A stretch of 64,000 nucleotides of DNA from NCBI GenBank assembly GCA_964477035.1, contig CAYZCW010000001.1, forward strand, positions 186,001 through 250,000, in the 5' to 3' direction. The stretch comes from SLSG01 sp964477035. Its GTDB lineage: Bacteria > Bacteroidota > Bacteroidia > Bacteroidales > UBA7960. Under the pieces are notes generated by a model. The model had not been told where the DNA came from, ran no database searches, and saw only the letters and a list, made by a program, of their open reading frames with translations. Positions 35,136 through 43,236 of the stretch are shown here, piece after piece. A program made the position numbers and the translations under genes. Positions within the stretch are counted from its first letter, which is position 1. Every line of letters begins with the position of its first letter.

Positions 35136-37001
35136 TTATTCATTTCCCAGACAGTACAGGTGTTGGTTGCCCCTGATATACAAGCGTCCCGGGGCGAACA
35201 CGGGGGTGGAAAACACCTTCTCCCCCAGCTCGGGGGATGCCAGCAGCTCCGGTGTCCGGCCCGGACGGAACACATAGGCCCGGCCATCGGTGTCGAACAG
35301 GTAGATCTTGTTGTCGGCCAGCATGGGGGAGGAGTAGAAGCTGCCTTCGGTCTCATACTCCCACAGGAACTCCCCCGTGGCCGCCTCGAAACATGCCAGC
35401 AGGGCATAGGTCGTGGCCACATAGAGCAACCCGTCGTGGACCAGCAGGCTGGCCACCTCGGGCAGGATGTAGTTGTCCTCCCATACCTGCTGACCCGTTC
35501 CGGGGTCGACGGCCACCATCCGGGCATATTCGTTGGCCGCATAAACCCGTCCGTTTCCATAGGCCGGGGAGACCCCGACCTCACCCGACATGCAGTCGAC
35601 CGACCATAGCTGTTCGCCGGTCAGCGGGTCGTAGGCCGACAAATCGGGGTTTCCCAGCAGCACCAGCTGGAAGGCGCCATCCACTTTGGCCAGGATGGGT
35701 GAGGCCCAGGATACCCCGCTGCTGCGGGGCGATTCCCAGGCGGTTTCCCCGCTGGTGATATCGAGGGCCATCACGCGGCTGCCCCTTTGGGTATCGTACT
35801 GTACGAATACTTTTTGGTCCCACGTCAGCAGGGAGGAAGAATGCCCGTAATGGTTGACCGGCACCCCGAGGTTTCTGGCCCAGAGGCGGTTGCCATCCAG
35901 GTCGAATGCGATGATGTCGCCCGTCCCAAACAGCGCGACCACATGCTGGCCATCGACCGTGAGGGTGGGGGCTGCCAGTCCGGTATCGTCGGTGGTACGC
36001 GGCGGGGTGGCCGGTGAGCCGGGGATGCCCGTAACCTCCCTTTCCCACAGGATCTGTCCGTTGTGCCTGTCGAGGCAGTAAACCACCCTTCTGGTGTTAC
36101 TGGCGCCCGACAGGAAAAGGTGGTCGCCCCAGGCAACCGGAGAGTTGTACCCGTGGATGGGCAGGGCCGTCTTCCACAACACATTGTGCCCTGAGACCCC
36201 ATCCCATTGGGAGGGGATGCTGCGGTGGGGGCTGACGGCGTTGCCCCAGGGACCGCGGAAGCTGTTGTGGTTCTGCAGAACGGCCTCCTCGGTAAGCCCT
36301 GGCGATGCCGAGGCGGTTGTCTCCCGGGGCCGATCTTCCCTTTCCGTGGTCCTCGTGCCGTCTTCCCCCGCCGTTTCTTCGGCTTCGTCCGCTTTTCCTC
36401 CAGCGGCCAGGGCATCCCCGCTTTCTTCTTCGCCACTTTCTACCTCCCTGACGGCAGGGCGGATGTCTATTGTCTCGATGCCCACCCCCTCCAGGGTCGC
36501 CAGTGCGGGCTCCGGACCGTCCGTCCGGAAGCGCCCCAGGTGGTCTGCAGAGAAGAAGGCCGCCCAGGCGGAAAGCAGCACCAGTGCAGCGACGGCCCCG
36601 AATAGCCATCGCTGGGAAAGCTTCCTGCTTCTGCCTGCCGCGTAAGAATCGGCCTCGGGAGGATCGATGGCAAAGCGGAGGCTGGCCCGGATGCGCAGGG
36701 CCGCTACCAGGACGATCGCCCCGAAAAGCAACAGGTAGGCGCCGGTCCGTATCTGCCACAGGCTGTTGAAATAGGCCTTGCGCGCCAGCAGGTCCAGCTG
36801 CCGGACCTCCTCCATCAGTTCATGGTTGCCGGGATCGGCCGACAGCCGCGCCACCAGAGCTTCCAGGGCCTTGCTCTCCAAAGGCTCGCTTGCCCGGATC
36901 TGCATATAATTCAACAGCAGCAGCAGGGCCACCAGGGCCGTGAATACCCCGGCGATGACTGCCACCTGTCCTGCTCGTTTTATCTTTTCCTCCGGTGTCA
37001 T
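35136..37001 (-). CDS. Membrane-anchored PQQ/BamB-like beta-propeller protein
   Basis: 621 residues. Three helices stand at about 10-30, 80-100 and 135-155. An acidic, Glu/Gly/Thr-rich linker (about 180-240) leads to the motif NHNSFRGPWGN and a seven-blade propeller with repeats such as VYCLDRHNGQILWEREV, VMALDITSGETAWESP and MVAVDPGTGQQVWEDNY. The propeller should sit in the periplasm on a flexible stalk. It lies between the polyferredoxin gene (32 bp upstream) and NuoEF (57 bp downstream). The ATG at 37001 is chosen over an in-frame codon 12 residues upstream. No PQQ-dehydrogenase active-site set is recognisable. Confidence 0.92.
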   Translation of the reverse strand: MTPEEKIKRAGQVAVIAGVFTALVALLLLLNYMQIRASEPLESKALEALVARLSADPGNHELMEEVRQLDLLARKAYFNSLWQIRTGAYLLLFGAIVLVAALRIRASLRFAIDPPEADSYAAGRSRKLSQRWLFGAVAALVLLSAWAAFFSADHLGRFRTDGPEPALATLEGVGIETIDIRPAVREVESGEEESGDALAAGGKADEAEETAGEDGTRTTEREDRPRETTASASPGLTEEAVLQNHNSFRGPWGNAVSPHRSIPSQWDGVSGHNVLWKTALPIHGYNSPVAWGDHLFLSGASNTRRVVYCLDRHNGQILWEREVTGIPGSPATPPRTTDDTGLAAPTLTVDGQHVVALFGTGDIIAFDLDGNRLWARNLGVPVNHYGHSSSLLTWDQKVFVQYDTQRGSRVMALDITSGETAWESPRSSGVSWASPILAKVDGAFQLVLLGNPDLSAYDPLTGEQLWSVDCMSGEVGVSPAYGNGRVYAANEYARMVAVDPGTGQQVWEDNYILPEVASLLVHDGLLYVATTYALLACFEAATGEFLWEYETEGSFYSSPMLADNKIYLFDTDGRAYVFRPGRTPELLASPELGEKVFSTPVFAPGRLYIRGNQHLYCLGNE

Positions 37002-37033
37002 TGGGTGTTGGTTATTGGCTTTTGGCTTATAAA

Positions 37034-38329
37034 TCAACTTTCCTTAAAATAGGGGTGGTCCGGCTTCCCCACCGGGCAGTAGTCCATGCAGCGGCCGCAG
37101 CTGAAACAGCTGCCCTGGTTGGCCTGGTAAATGGTGCGCCGGCGGAAAACGACCTGCCCCAGCAGGGTCAGCCCGGCCACCAGCCCGATGAAACCCCCGA
37201 GCCACCAGCCCCCTTTGCGGAACCGTTCCTGAACCAGCGCGGCCTCTTCCACGAGCATGTCGAGGGTTTTGCCAGAGGCCATAAAGGTATCGATGTCCAC
37301 ATTGCCGGTGGTCTCCATCAGCTCAGGCTGGGATGCCAGCAGGCCTGCCAGGTAGACATCCGGGTGTGCCCTGGACAACACCCGGTGTGAGCCCGACACG
37401 GCCCATCCCAGGACGGCCATCAGGACCGGGATCAGGGCCGCATAGGCAAGGAAGCTTCTGAAGTCCCTGCGGGTGGGCCGGTCCTGTTTCTCATCCGTCG
37501 GCTTGTCGATCGCATCGAAGGGGCAGGAGTCCTTACAAAGCTTGCAGTTGATGCAGTCCTCCGGGGTGATGGACAGGTGGTATTTGGAGAAGCGGGACGT
37601 GATGTTCAGCAGCGCCCCGTAGGGACAAACGAAGCGGCAATAGGGCCGGGCGACAAACATGCCGACCAGCAGGAAGCTGATGCCCAGCAGGATCATGTGG
37701 AATTCGGCCCCCAGGCGGAAGATGCCCACGAAAGGGTCGTACCGGCAGATAATGAAATCTGTCCCCGTGGCGGCAAACAACACGGCCAGTCCAAGGTACA
37801 CGAACGGGAAAAGGCCCAGGGTCTTTTGCAGCCAGGGTGCCAGTCGCATCGGCCGGACGATCACCAGGTCCTGGATCACCCCCAGGGGGCAGGCCGAAGC
37901 GCAGAAGAGGCGGCCGGCCACCAGGGCCGTAAACAGGGGGACGGCAAAGAAAGCCAGCACGGTCAGCGAAATGGCGTAGTCCCCGTTGAACAGGGCCAGG
38001 GCCAGGTTCTGCACCGATCCGACCGAACAGATGCAGCCGTTGCGGTAAAAGCCGAAGTAGAGCAGGGCGAACACCGAAACCCAGAAAATGCCTTTGCGCG
38101 ATCGCTTCCGGAAGACCAGCCAGGCGGCGGCACCAAGGACAAGGACGAGGACCCCCAGGTCGGCATATTCCATGGCCCCGGCACGAGGTTCCGGAGTCGA
38201 GGTGTCGGGGAGCTGGTAGCCCGTGTCGAACTCCGGCATGGGGAACCGCTGCTGCTGAGGCAGGGCCGTGTATCCGGCCAGCAGCAGGAGGAAGGTCATC
38301 AGCAGGGTTTTCGTCTGTCTTGAGATCAA
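37034..38329 (-). CDS. NosR/NapH-like membrane polyferredoxin
   Basis: 431 residues. A signal-like first helix leads to about six further helices. The two membrane-side motifs CASACPLG and CRFVCPYG are typical of NapH/NosR/CcoG-like proteins. A [4Fe-4S] motif CINCKLCKDSCP (about 259) is followed by an insertion with two helices around a periplasmic loop of about 60 residues, and a final CFSCGRCMDYCPVG near the C-terminus. An early CICS pair is also present. This family passes electrons between quinol or cytoplasmic donors and periplasmic ferredoxins. The start is TTG at 38329, which gives a proper signal-peptide n-region; an ATG at 38299 is the alternative. Confidence 0.93.
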   Translation of the reverse strand: MISRQTKTLLMTFLLLLAGYTALPQQQRFPMPEFDTGYQLPDTSTPEPRAGAMEYADLGVLVLVLGAAAWLVFRKRSRKGIFWVSVFALLYFGFYRNGCICSVGSVQNLALALFNGDYAISLTVLAFFAVPLFTALVAGRLFCASACPLGVIQDLVIVRPMRLAPWLQKTLGLFPFVYLGLAVLFAATGTDFIICRYDPFVGIFRLGAEFHMILLGISFLLVGMFVARPYCRFVCPYGALLNITSRFSKYHLSITPEDCINCKLCKDSCPFDAIDKPTDEKQDRPTRRDFRSFLAYAALIPVLMAVLGWAVSGSHRVLSRAHPDVYLAGLLASQPELMETTGNVDIDTFMASGKTLDMLVEEAALVQERFRKGGWWLGGFIGLVAGLTLLGQVVFRRRTIYQANQGSCFSCGRCMDYCPVGKPDHPYFKES

Positions 38330-38401
38330 TTCTTCAGCGTATTATCGTTTTTTTAAATCAGGGTTAAGTCTTCCGGTCCGGCCCGGCCTGTCCGTGCCGT
38401 C

Positions 38402-38977
38402 TTATCCCGTGGTCCCTGCCCCGGGGGCAAACCCCCCTTTGACCAGGTAGGGCTCATCGGCGGGGACCCGCCTGATGGCATCCGAGGGGCATACCCTGGC
38501 GATGGCGCATTCGTTGCAGTTCACGCAGAGGTTGTGTCGGATTTGCAGGTGGAGCGAGCCGTTGCCGAAAGCAGTACACCCTTCCACGCACTTGGCGCAG
38601 CCGATGCAGAGGTCTTCATTGATCCTGTATTCGTAATAGGGTTCTTCGATGAATTTGCGCTCGATGGCGGCTGTCGGACACAGCATGTTTTCCGCCGCCG
38701 TGTTGCGGTCGCCGTGACCCGGCTTCAGGTAGCCCCCACACAGGTCGCAATAACCACACAGGGCATAGGCGTGCACGCATTTGACCGCCGAAGGGTTGAG
38801 TACGCAATGGGTGGCACAGCGCCCGCAGCTGGTGCATTTGAAAGGGTCGATCTGCCACACCCACTGTCCCGCCATGGCGTGCTTCATGCTGTAGCCCGTC
38901 AGCCCGGCCAGTGCAAACCCCAGGGAGTAGCGTGCGCATCCCCGGATGAACTGTCGTCTGTCTTGCAGTTTGCTCAT
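38402..38977 (-). CDS. Tat-exported multi-[4Fe-4S] ferredoxin, NapG/MauM-like
   Basis: 191 residues. A twin-arginine signal (DRRQFIRGCARYSLGFALAG) is followed by Cys motifs CTSCGRCATHC, CGYCDLC, a lone LCP, CIGCAKCVEGC and CVNCNECAIARVCP, enough for three or four [4Fe-4S] clusters. The twin-arginine start means it folds with clusters in the cytoplasm and works in the periplasm, as NapG does with NapH. The matching membrane polyferredoxin is encoded 72 bp downstream. No nitrate, nitrous-oxide or methylamine enzyme is encoded in the window. Confidence 0.93.
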   Translation of the reverse strand: MSKLQDRRQFIRGCARYSLGFALAGLTGYSMKHAMAGQWVWQIDPFKCTSCGRCATHCVLNPSAVKCVHAYALCGYCDLCGGYLKPGHGDRNTAAENMLCPTAAIERKFIEEPYYEYRINEDLCIGCAKCVEGCTAFGNGSLHLQIRHNLCVNCNECAIARVCPSDAIRRVPADEPYLVKGGFAPGAGTTG

Positions 38978-39025
38978 GATCTGGTTTTTCGTCGGATATT
39001 TATGTGCTCCGGGCCTGGCGCTCCC

Positions 39026-39211
39026 TTACGGTCCCTGTTTCTGAGCCAGGGTGCAATTCGCGGCCTGCCCGCAGGAACGGCAGCCAACCCCCGGAGGGCA
39101 GGCGCTGGCGCCTCCTTCCCGCCTGTGGAAAAAGGCCAGTCCCGACACCAGCCCCAGCAGGGCCAGCAGCAGCAGGCGGGTCATGCGTTCCAGAAAATCC
39201 CTTCGGTCCAT
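39026..39211 (-). CDS. Small Tat-like anchored protein with four cysteines (61 aa)
   Basis: The protein starts MDRRDFLERMTR, a twin-arginine-like n-region, followed by one hydrophobic stretch (LLLLALLGLVSGLAFF). The tail contains ACPPGVGCRSCGQAANC, four Cys spaced 5-2-5. It is in phase with the operon, 63 bp after the NHL-type gene and 48 bp before the ferredoxin. The combination of a membrane helix and a ferredoxin-like Cys set suggests a tiny electron-transfer or assembly protein. I do not know a named family. Confidence 0.75.
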   Translation of the reverse strand: MDRRDFLERMTRLLLLALLGLVSGLAFFHRREGGASACPPGVGCRSCGQAANCTLAQKQGP

Positions 39212-39274
39212 CGTGTGTCCGGTTTCTTATCAATCAGGTTCAAAGGTACGAAGCCTGTGCTTGCATTGATCATT

Positions 39275-40252
39275 TCAAACATCTCTCGGAAGTGGTTCGA
39301 ACAGGCGGATGCTGTTGCTCCCAAAATCCAGCAGCATCACCCGGCCGCCTTCATCCACCGCCAGCGCCGGTGCCGGGCTTCCTTCTTCGAACCGCTCCGG
39401 TGCCGCCACCAGGGACCGCAGGTCCCCGTTGGGTTCATGCACCTTGACCCGCAGGATGCCTTTCTCGCTGGTGACAAAGCCGCCATCGGGCAGGCATTCA
39501 ATGTAAAACGGGTTGCAGCAGCCGCTGAACCCTTCGTGTCCGAAAGAAGGCCTGCTCCAGTGGCCGCGCAGCCTGCCTGCATCCGTGTAATTCTGAATGG
39601 CGTGCATGCCCGGGTTGACCACCCACAGCTCCCCCTCCCCGTTGACCGTCAGATCGAAATGCAGGCTGGGAATGATGAAGCCGTGAGCGGAGGCGGTGCC
39701 GGTTTCTCCCCGGAAGCTGCCGGTTTCTCGCAGCTGCCGGTCGAAAACCCTGACCTGCCGTGTGCCTGCGTCGGCCACAAAGACCTGGACGCCGTCCGTG
39801 GCAATGGCGGTGAACAGGGCCTGGTCCCCGGCAGGTTCCGATCTTGCCAGCAGGCTTCCGTCCGGGTGATAGGCTGCCAGGCTGTTATCCATGGCCAGCA
39901 GGACCGTGCCGTCTTCAGCCACGGTCAGACAGCGGCCACCGGGCCCTGCCTCCAGCCTGCCGGTTTCCTCTCCTGCCGGGCTGATGATGCGGATGGCTTG
40001 TTGGGTCAGGACATGGATGTGCCCCCCGTGAAATGCGATGTCCAGGCCCTTTTCCTCCCCCAGCCTGAGTTGCGTTGTTTCCCGGTAGCCCAGGAGGGCC
40101 TCTTTCACGGCCTTAAATTCCCCGATGGAATATTCAAAGGGGTTGGCGGTCCTTTTGCCGGGCCGGGTCGATAAGTGGTCGGCCACCACCACGGCCAGGA
40201 TGACAGCCAGGGCCAAAAGGATCAGGATTTGTATTGCGCGGTTTGATCTCAT
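39275..40252 (-). CDS. NHL-type beta-propeller, membrane anchored, with GCCNP motif
   Basis: 325 residues. An N-terminal anchor helix (IQILILLALAVILAVVVAD) is followed by a periplasmic six-blade propeller (for example DIAFHGGHIHVLTQQAIRI, CLTVAEDGTVLLAM, VQVFVADAGTRQVRVFD). Near residues 250-285 it has FSGCCNPFYIECLPDGGF followed by VTSEKGILRVKV. The adjacent cysteines in GCCNP are unusual for a structural propeller and could bind a metal or form a vicinal disulfide. The start at 40252 overlaps the upstream propeller stop by 4 nt (ATGA). Confidence 0.88.
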   Translation of the reverse strand: MRSNRAIQILILLALAVILAVVVADHLSTRPGKRTANPFEYSIGEFKAVKEALLGYRETTQLRLGEEKGLDIAFHGGHIHVLTQQAIRIISPAGEETGRLEAGPGGRCLTVAEDGTVLLAMDNSLAAYHPDGSLLARSEPAGDQALFTAIATDGVQVFVADAGTRQVRVFDRQLRETGSFRGETGTASAHGFIIPSLHFDLTVNGEGELWVVNPGMHAIQNYTDAGRLRGHWSRPSFGHEGFSGCCNPFYIECLPDGGFVTSEKGILRVKVHEPNGDLRSLVAAPERFEEGSPAPALAVDEGGRVMLLDFGSNSIRLFEPLPRDV

Positions 40253-41700
40253 GGTGCTGCCGGCTGTTGTTTGTTTAAGTTGATGCAGATCATGGTGTCG
40301 GCGTCCCGCAGGACCATATAGCCGTCGGCAATGGCCAGGGGTGCCCAGGCATCGTGGCCGTCGAACAGCTTGACCCGGTCCAGTTCGGTGTATCCGGCGG
40401 GGCTGTGTTCGATGATGCAAAGGGTGGCGTCGTCATCCAGCAGGTAAAACCTGTTGTCGGCCAGGATATAGGGACCCAGGCCGAAACGGGCTGTGGGACC
40501 GCTCGACCAGATGATATGGGTGGGGTCGTCCGCCCTGACGCATACCAGTTGGTTGCGCAGGGTGCGGGCATCCTTGGGCAGGACCCCGAACAGGTAATCC
40601 CCGCTCAGAATGGGTGTCTGCTGCTCGCTGGAGAGCCCTTCTCCCGGACGGAAGCTCTGCAGCACCTCGGCCCGGAAGATGCCGTCGTTCTCATGCAGTT
40701 GCAGTACCATGCTGCCCGCCCCGTAGCCGGCCGTCAGGAATACCTTGCCGTCGGGCATGCATACGGGGGATGCTGCCACCACCGGGTGGTTCCATTCGGG
40801 GGCCTCCCATAGGATTTTTCCGCGCTCCGGGCCGTCGGCCGCGATGCCGGCCGCCCCGCCCGAGGCACTGTACACATACATCCGCTGTCCGCCGAAATCG
40901 AAGGGCATGACCGAGGCGTGGGACATGCTCCAGGCGCCCGGGTTGGGGGCCTCCCACAGCACCTCTCCTGTGGCGCAGTCCACCCCGATCATCAGGGCCC
41001 TGCCCCCGGTGGCGATGATGGCCACTCCCTGGTCGATCAGCGGGCATTGTCCGGTATACCAGAGGGGAATCTCGCTGTCGTACTCCCGGGCAATGTCCAG
41101 TCCCCAGAGAAGATTCCCCGTGTCCCTTTCGAGGCACATGACATGTCCCCGCGGACCGATGGTGAGGATGAAGTCTTCGGTGACGGCAGGCACCGTGCGC
41201 GACATGCCGTGGTTGCGGCGGACCTGCACCGGGTACCAGCGTCTCCAGATTTCCTCCCCCGTGGTGAGAGAGAAGCAGCGGAGCATGTCGGCCCGCAGGT
41301 CTTCGTCGTAATCGAGCAGGTAAACCAGGCCTTCGTAAATGGCCGCCCCGGCATGGCCTTCGCCCAGGCTGACAGACCAGAGGATCTCGGGCTCCTGCTG
41401 TCTGAAACGATCCTTCAGCGCAATGGGCGAGCGCAGGATGTTGTCGTGTTGTTCGCCCCGGAAGCGGGGCCAGGTTTCGCGGAGGCCGGGGGGGGGTGTT
41501 CCGGCGAGGCGTTCAAAATATTGCCCGATGTCGATATCCTCTTCGACGGCGTCGGCATCAAAATAGCCGTCCTGTCCCGGGATGGAGGGCCCCATGGTCC
41601 GTGTCGGGTCCGTACGCAGCCAATAGATGAGCGCCAACACGCCAACCAGGAGGATTGCTGTGGGCAGGTGTCTGACAATACGTTCCGGGACCGGCATCAT
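40249..41700 (-). CDS. Membrane-anchored PQQ/BamB-like beta-propeller protein
   Basis: 483 residues. An N-terminal anchor helix (HLPTAILLVGVLALIYWL) is followed by an acidic stretch (DADAVEEDIDIG), the lead-in TWPRFRGEQHDN and a propeller with blades such as RCFSLTTGEEIWRRWY, MCLERDTGNLLWGLDI and IGVDCATGEVLWEAPN. It is periplasmic. It starts 15 bp after the first propeller gene of the operon and overlaps the NHL gene. It belongs to the same broad family as the three other propellers here but is clearly diverged from them. Confidence 0.92.
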   Translation of the reverse strand: MMPVPERIVRHLPTAILLVGVLALIYWLRTDPTRTMGPSIPGQDGYFDADAVEEDIDIGQYFERLAGTPPPGLRETWPRFRGEQHDNILRSPIALKDRFRQQEPEILWSVSLGEGHAGAAIYEGLVYLLDYDEDLRADMLRCFSLTTGEEIWRRWYPVQVRRNHGMSRTVPAVTEDFILTIGPRGHVMCLERDTGNLLWGLDIAREYDSEIPLWYTGQCPLIDQGVAIIATGGRALMIGVDCATGEVLWEAPNPGAWSMSHASVMPFDFGGQRMYVYSASGGAAGIAADGPERGKILWEAPEWNHPVVAASPVCMPDGKVFLTAGYGAGSMVLQLHENDGIFRAEVLQSFRPGEGLSSEQQTPILSGDYLFGVLPKDARTLRNQLVCVRADDPTHIIWSSGPTARFGLGPYILADNRFYLLDDDATLCIIEHSPAGYTELDRVKLFDGHDAWAPLAIADGYMVLRDADTMICINLNKQQPAAP

Positions 41701-41715
41701 GGTTGTCGGAAAGGC

Positions 41716-42933
41716 TCAGGTCTTGCTGATGTTGAAGGCCATCAAGGCATCCCCATGTCTAACATAAAGCATGCCATTGTGGATCACCAGGTGGGCCCAA
41801 TGTTGGTCCGTGCCCAATTCGACACGCACCTGGCTGACTACCCGGAAGTTGCCGTCGGAGGGGTCGATCAGGGCCAGCTCGCCCCTCTCGGTATAGGCAT
41901 AGAGCATGCCGTCGGCGGCGATCACGTTCCCCTTGTCGATCTCGCGGGTTTCGTGGAGGATCTCCCCGCTTTGCCAGTCAAGCGCGAACCACCGCCTGTT
42001 GCGGTCGCCCGAGGCATACAGGATGCCGTCCAGGAGCACCGCCCCGCCCAGCTGGGGATCGACCGTGCCATTCTCCCATACGAGGGCCACTTCGCTCCCG
42101 TCCTCGTTCAGGCGGAGTTTGAGTCCGCCCTGGCCGTACCCACTGAAGCAGTAGATTGCCCCTTCATGATAGATCGGGGTGTTGGGATGGATGTTGCGTT
42201 GGTTGGCGTAGCCGTAGCTCCACAACAGCTTCCCGGTTTTGGCGTCCAGCCCCAGGATGTCGCTGTGCATCATGGTGACCAGGATCCTGCGGCCGTTGTG
42301 TTCGATGAGCTGGGGGGAGCAGTAGGCAGAGACTTTTCCTGTACCGGGACTGGACCAGACCAGCCGGCCTGTATGGCGGTTCAGGGCCACCACATTGTGT
42401 TGCTGCCCACCCGGGGAGCAATACAGCAAGTCCCCGTCGACCATCAGGCTTTCCGTAAAGGCCCAGCGGATGTTGCTGCCGTCGAAATCCCCGAAAAGGT
42501 CCCTCGACCACTTCTCCTGTCCGCTGTCCAGGTCCATGCACACCAGCTTGCCGTGCCCCGTGGCGATATAGGCCATGCCGTCTGCGATGGTGGGTGTACT
42601 CCGGGGGCCTGGGTAGTTTTCGGCTTCTTCCGGGCCGTATGGGAATCTTCTGAGAAGCTGTCCTTCCATGGAGAGTTCGTAAATGTAGCCGGTGTCCCCT
42701 TCCATGCCTGTGACATAGATTTTGCCGCGGGCTGGTACCGGGGAGGTAAATCCCTTGCCGAGCCCTTCGTAGGCCCAGGCCATCGGAGGCCCGTTCTCAG
42801 GCCATTCCCTGAGCAGCCCGGTATCCGGGTAATGCCCGTCACGTCCGGGCCCCCTCCAGTTGTTGTACATCTGGGCTGCGGCCAGGTTAACCAAAAGCAG
42901 GCATCCGGCGAATAGCATCAGGGATTTGTTCAT
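41716..42933 (-). CDS. PQQ/BamB-like beta-propeller protein, secreted; first gene of the redox operon
   Basis: 405 residues. A Sec signal peptide (MNKSLMLFAGCLLLVNLAAAQ) is followed by the lead-in NNWRGPGRDGHYPDTG and propeller blades such as VCMDLDSGQEKWSRDL, VALNRHTGRLVWSSPG and LGLDAKTGKLLWSYGY. The signal peptide has a Cys at position 11, but no classic lipobox, so it is probably a soluble periplasmic protein. It is the promoter-proximal gene of the 24414-42933 block. The ATG at 42933 is preferred over an in-frame codon 11 residues upstream. Confidence 0.93.
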   Translation of the reverse strand: MNKSLMLFAGCLLLVNLAAAQMYNNWRGPGRDGHYPDTGLLREWPENGPPMAWAYEGLGKGFTSPVPARGKIYVTGMEGDTGYIYELSMEGQLLRRFPYGPEEAENYPGPRSTPTIADGMAYIATGHGKLVCMDLDSGQEKWSRDLFGDFDGSNIRWAFTESLMVDGDLLYCSPGGQQHNVVALNRHTGRLVWSSPGTGKVSAYCSPQLIEHNGRRILVTMMHSDILGLDAKTGKLLWSYGYANQRNIHPNTPIYHEGAIYCFSGYGQGGLKLRLNEDGSEVALVWENGTVDPQLGGAVLLDGILYASGDRNRRWFALDWQSGEILHETREIDKGNVIAADGMLYAYTERGELALIDPSDGNFRVVSQVRVELGTDQHWAHLVIHNGMLYVRHGDALMAFNISKT

Positions 42934-43236
42934 GTGATTATTTGTTAAGGTGTTAAATAATTGCATATATGTTCATACGTGACGATTGTGTAAAAATAGA
43001 AATTTCAGGAAGGAACAGGGGGCTTTTAACATTTCCTAACAGCAATTTATTTTCTTTCTAAATTATTGACCTGCTGTGGAAAGCCTCCCGGAGATCCCGT
43101 GCGGAGTCTGTGTCATCAAGGGGATGCCTGTCAAAGGGAGGGGCCTGTTTGTTCCGGACTTTTTTATGTCAAACGGCAGGGAGTTATCCAAACAAACTAT
43201 ATTTGCCCTATATGTAACCATCAAAACAATGTTCTC
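42934..43236. promoter_or_regulatory. Divergent control region between the redox operon and the ProC-like gene
   Basis: 303 bp without a gene. On the plus strand TATATTTG at 43198-43205 is a good -7 element for the ProC-like gene, with a leader of about 25 nt. Toward the operon I find no clear CAAAnnTA. There are two TTTAAC/CCTAAC words 10 bp apart (43025-43040) and two GTTAA words near 42944-42956 that resemble the boxes at 4020-4055; with only two copies this may be chance. Confidence 0.4.

Noticed and set aside
32634..35609. 991-codon open frame on the plus strand
   Set aside because: It lies antisense to the NuoEF fusion and parts of both neighbours. Its predicted protein has no domain and shows the Gly/His/Pro/Arg-rich look of antisense frames in GC-rich genes.
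40918..42915. 665-codon open frame on the plus strand
   Set aside because: Antisense to two propeller genes that have signal peptides and clear blade repeats; no recognisable motif in the plus-strand reading.
24414..42933. A nitrous-oxide reductase (nos) or periplasmic nitrate (nap) cluster
   Set aside because: NosR/NapH- and NapG-like proteins are present, but there is no NosZ, NapA, NosD or NosL, no c-type cytochrome, and the ABC pair is LolD/FtsX-like, not NosFY.
29961..42933. True PQQ-dependent dehydrogenases
   Set aside because: Blade motifs are of the general PQQ-like/BamB kind. I could not find the paired-Cys, calcium and PQQ ligand set of quinoprotein dehydrogenases, and no pqq synthesis gene is nearby.
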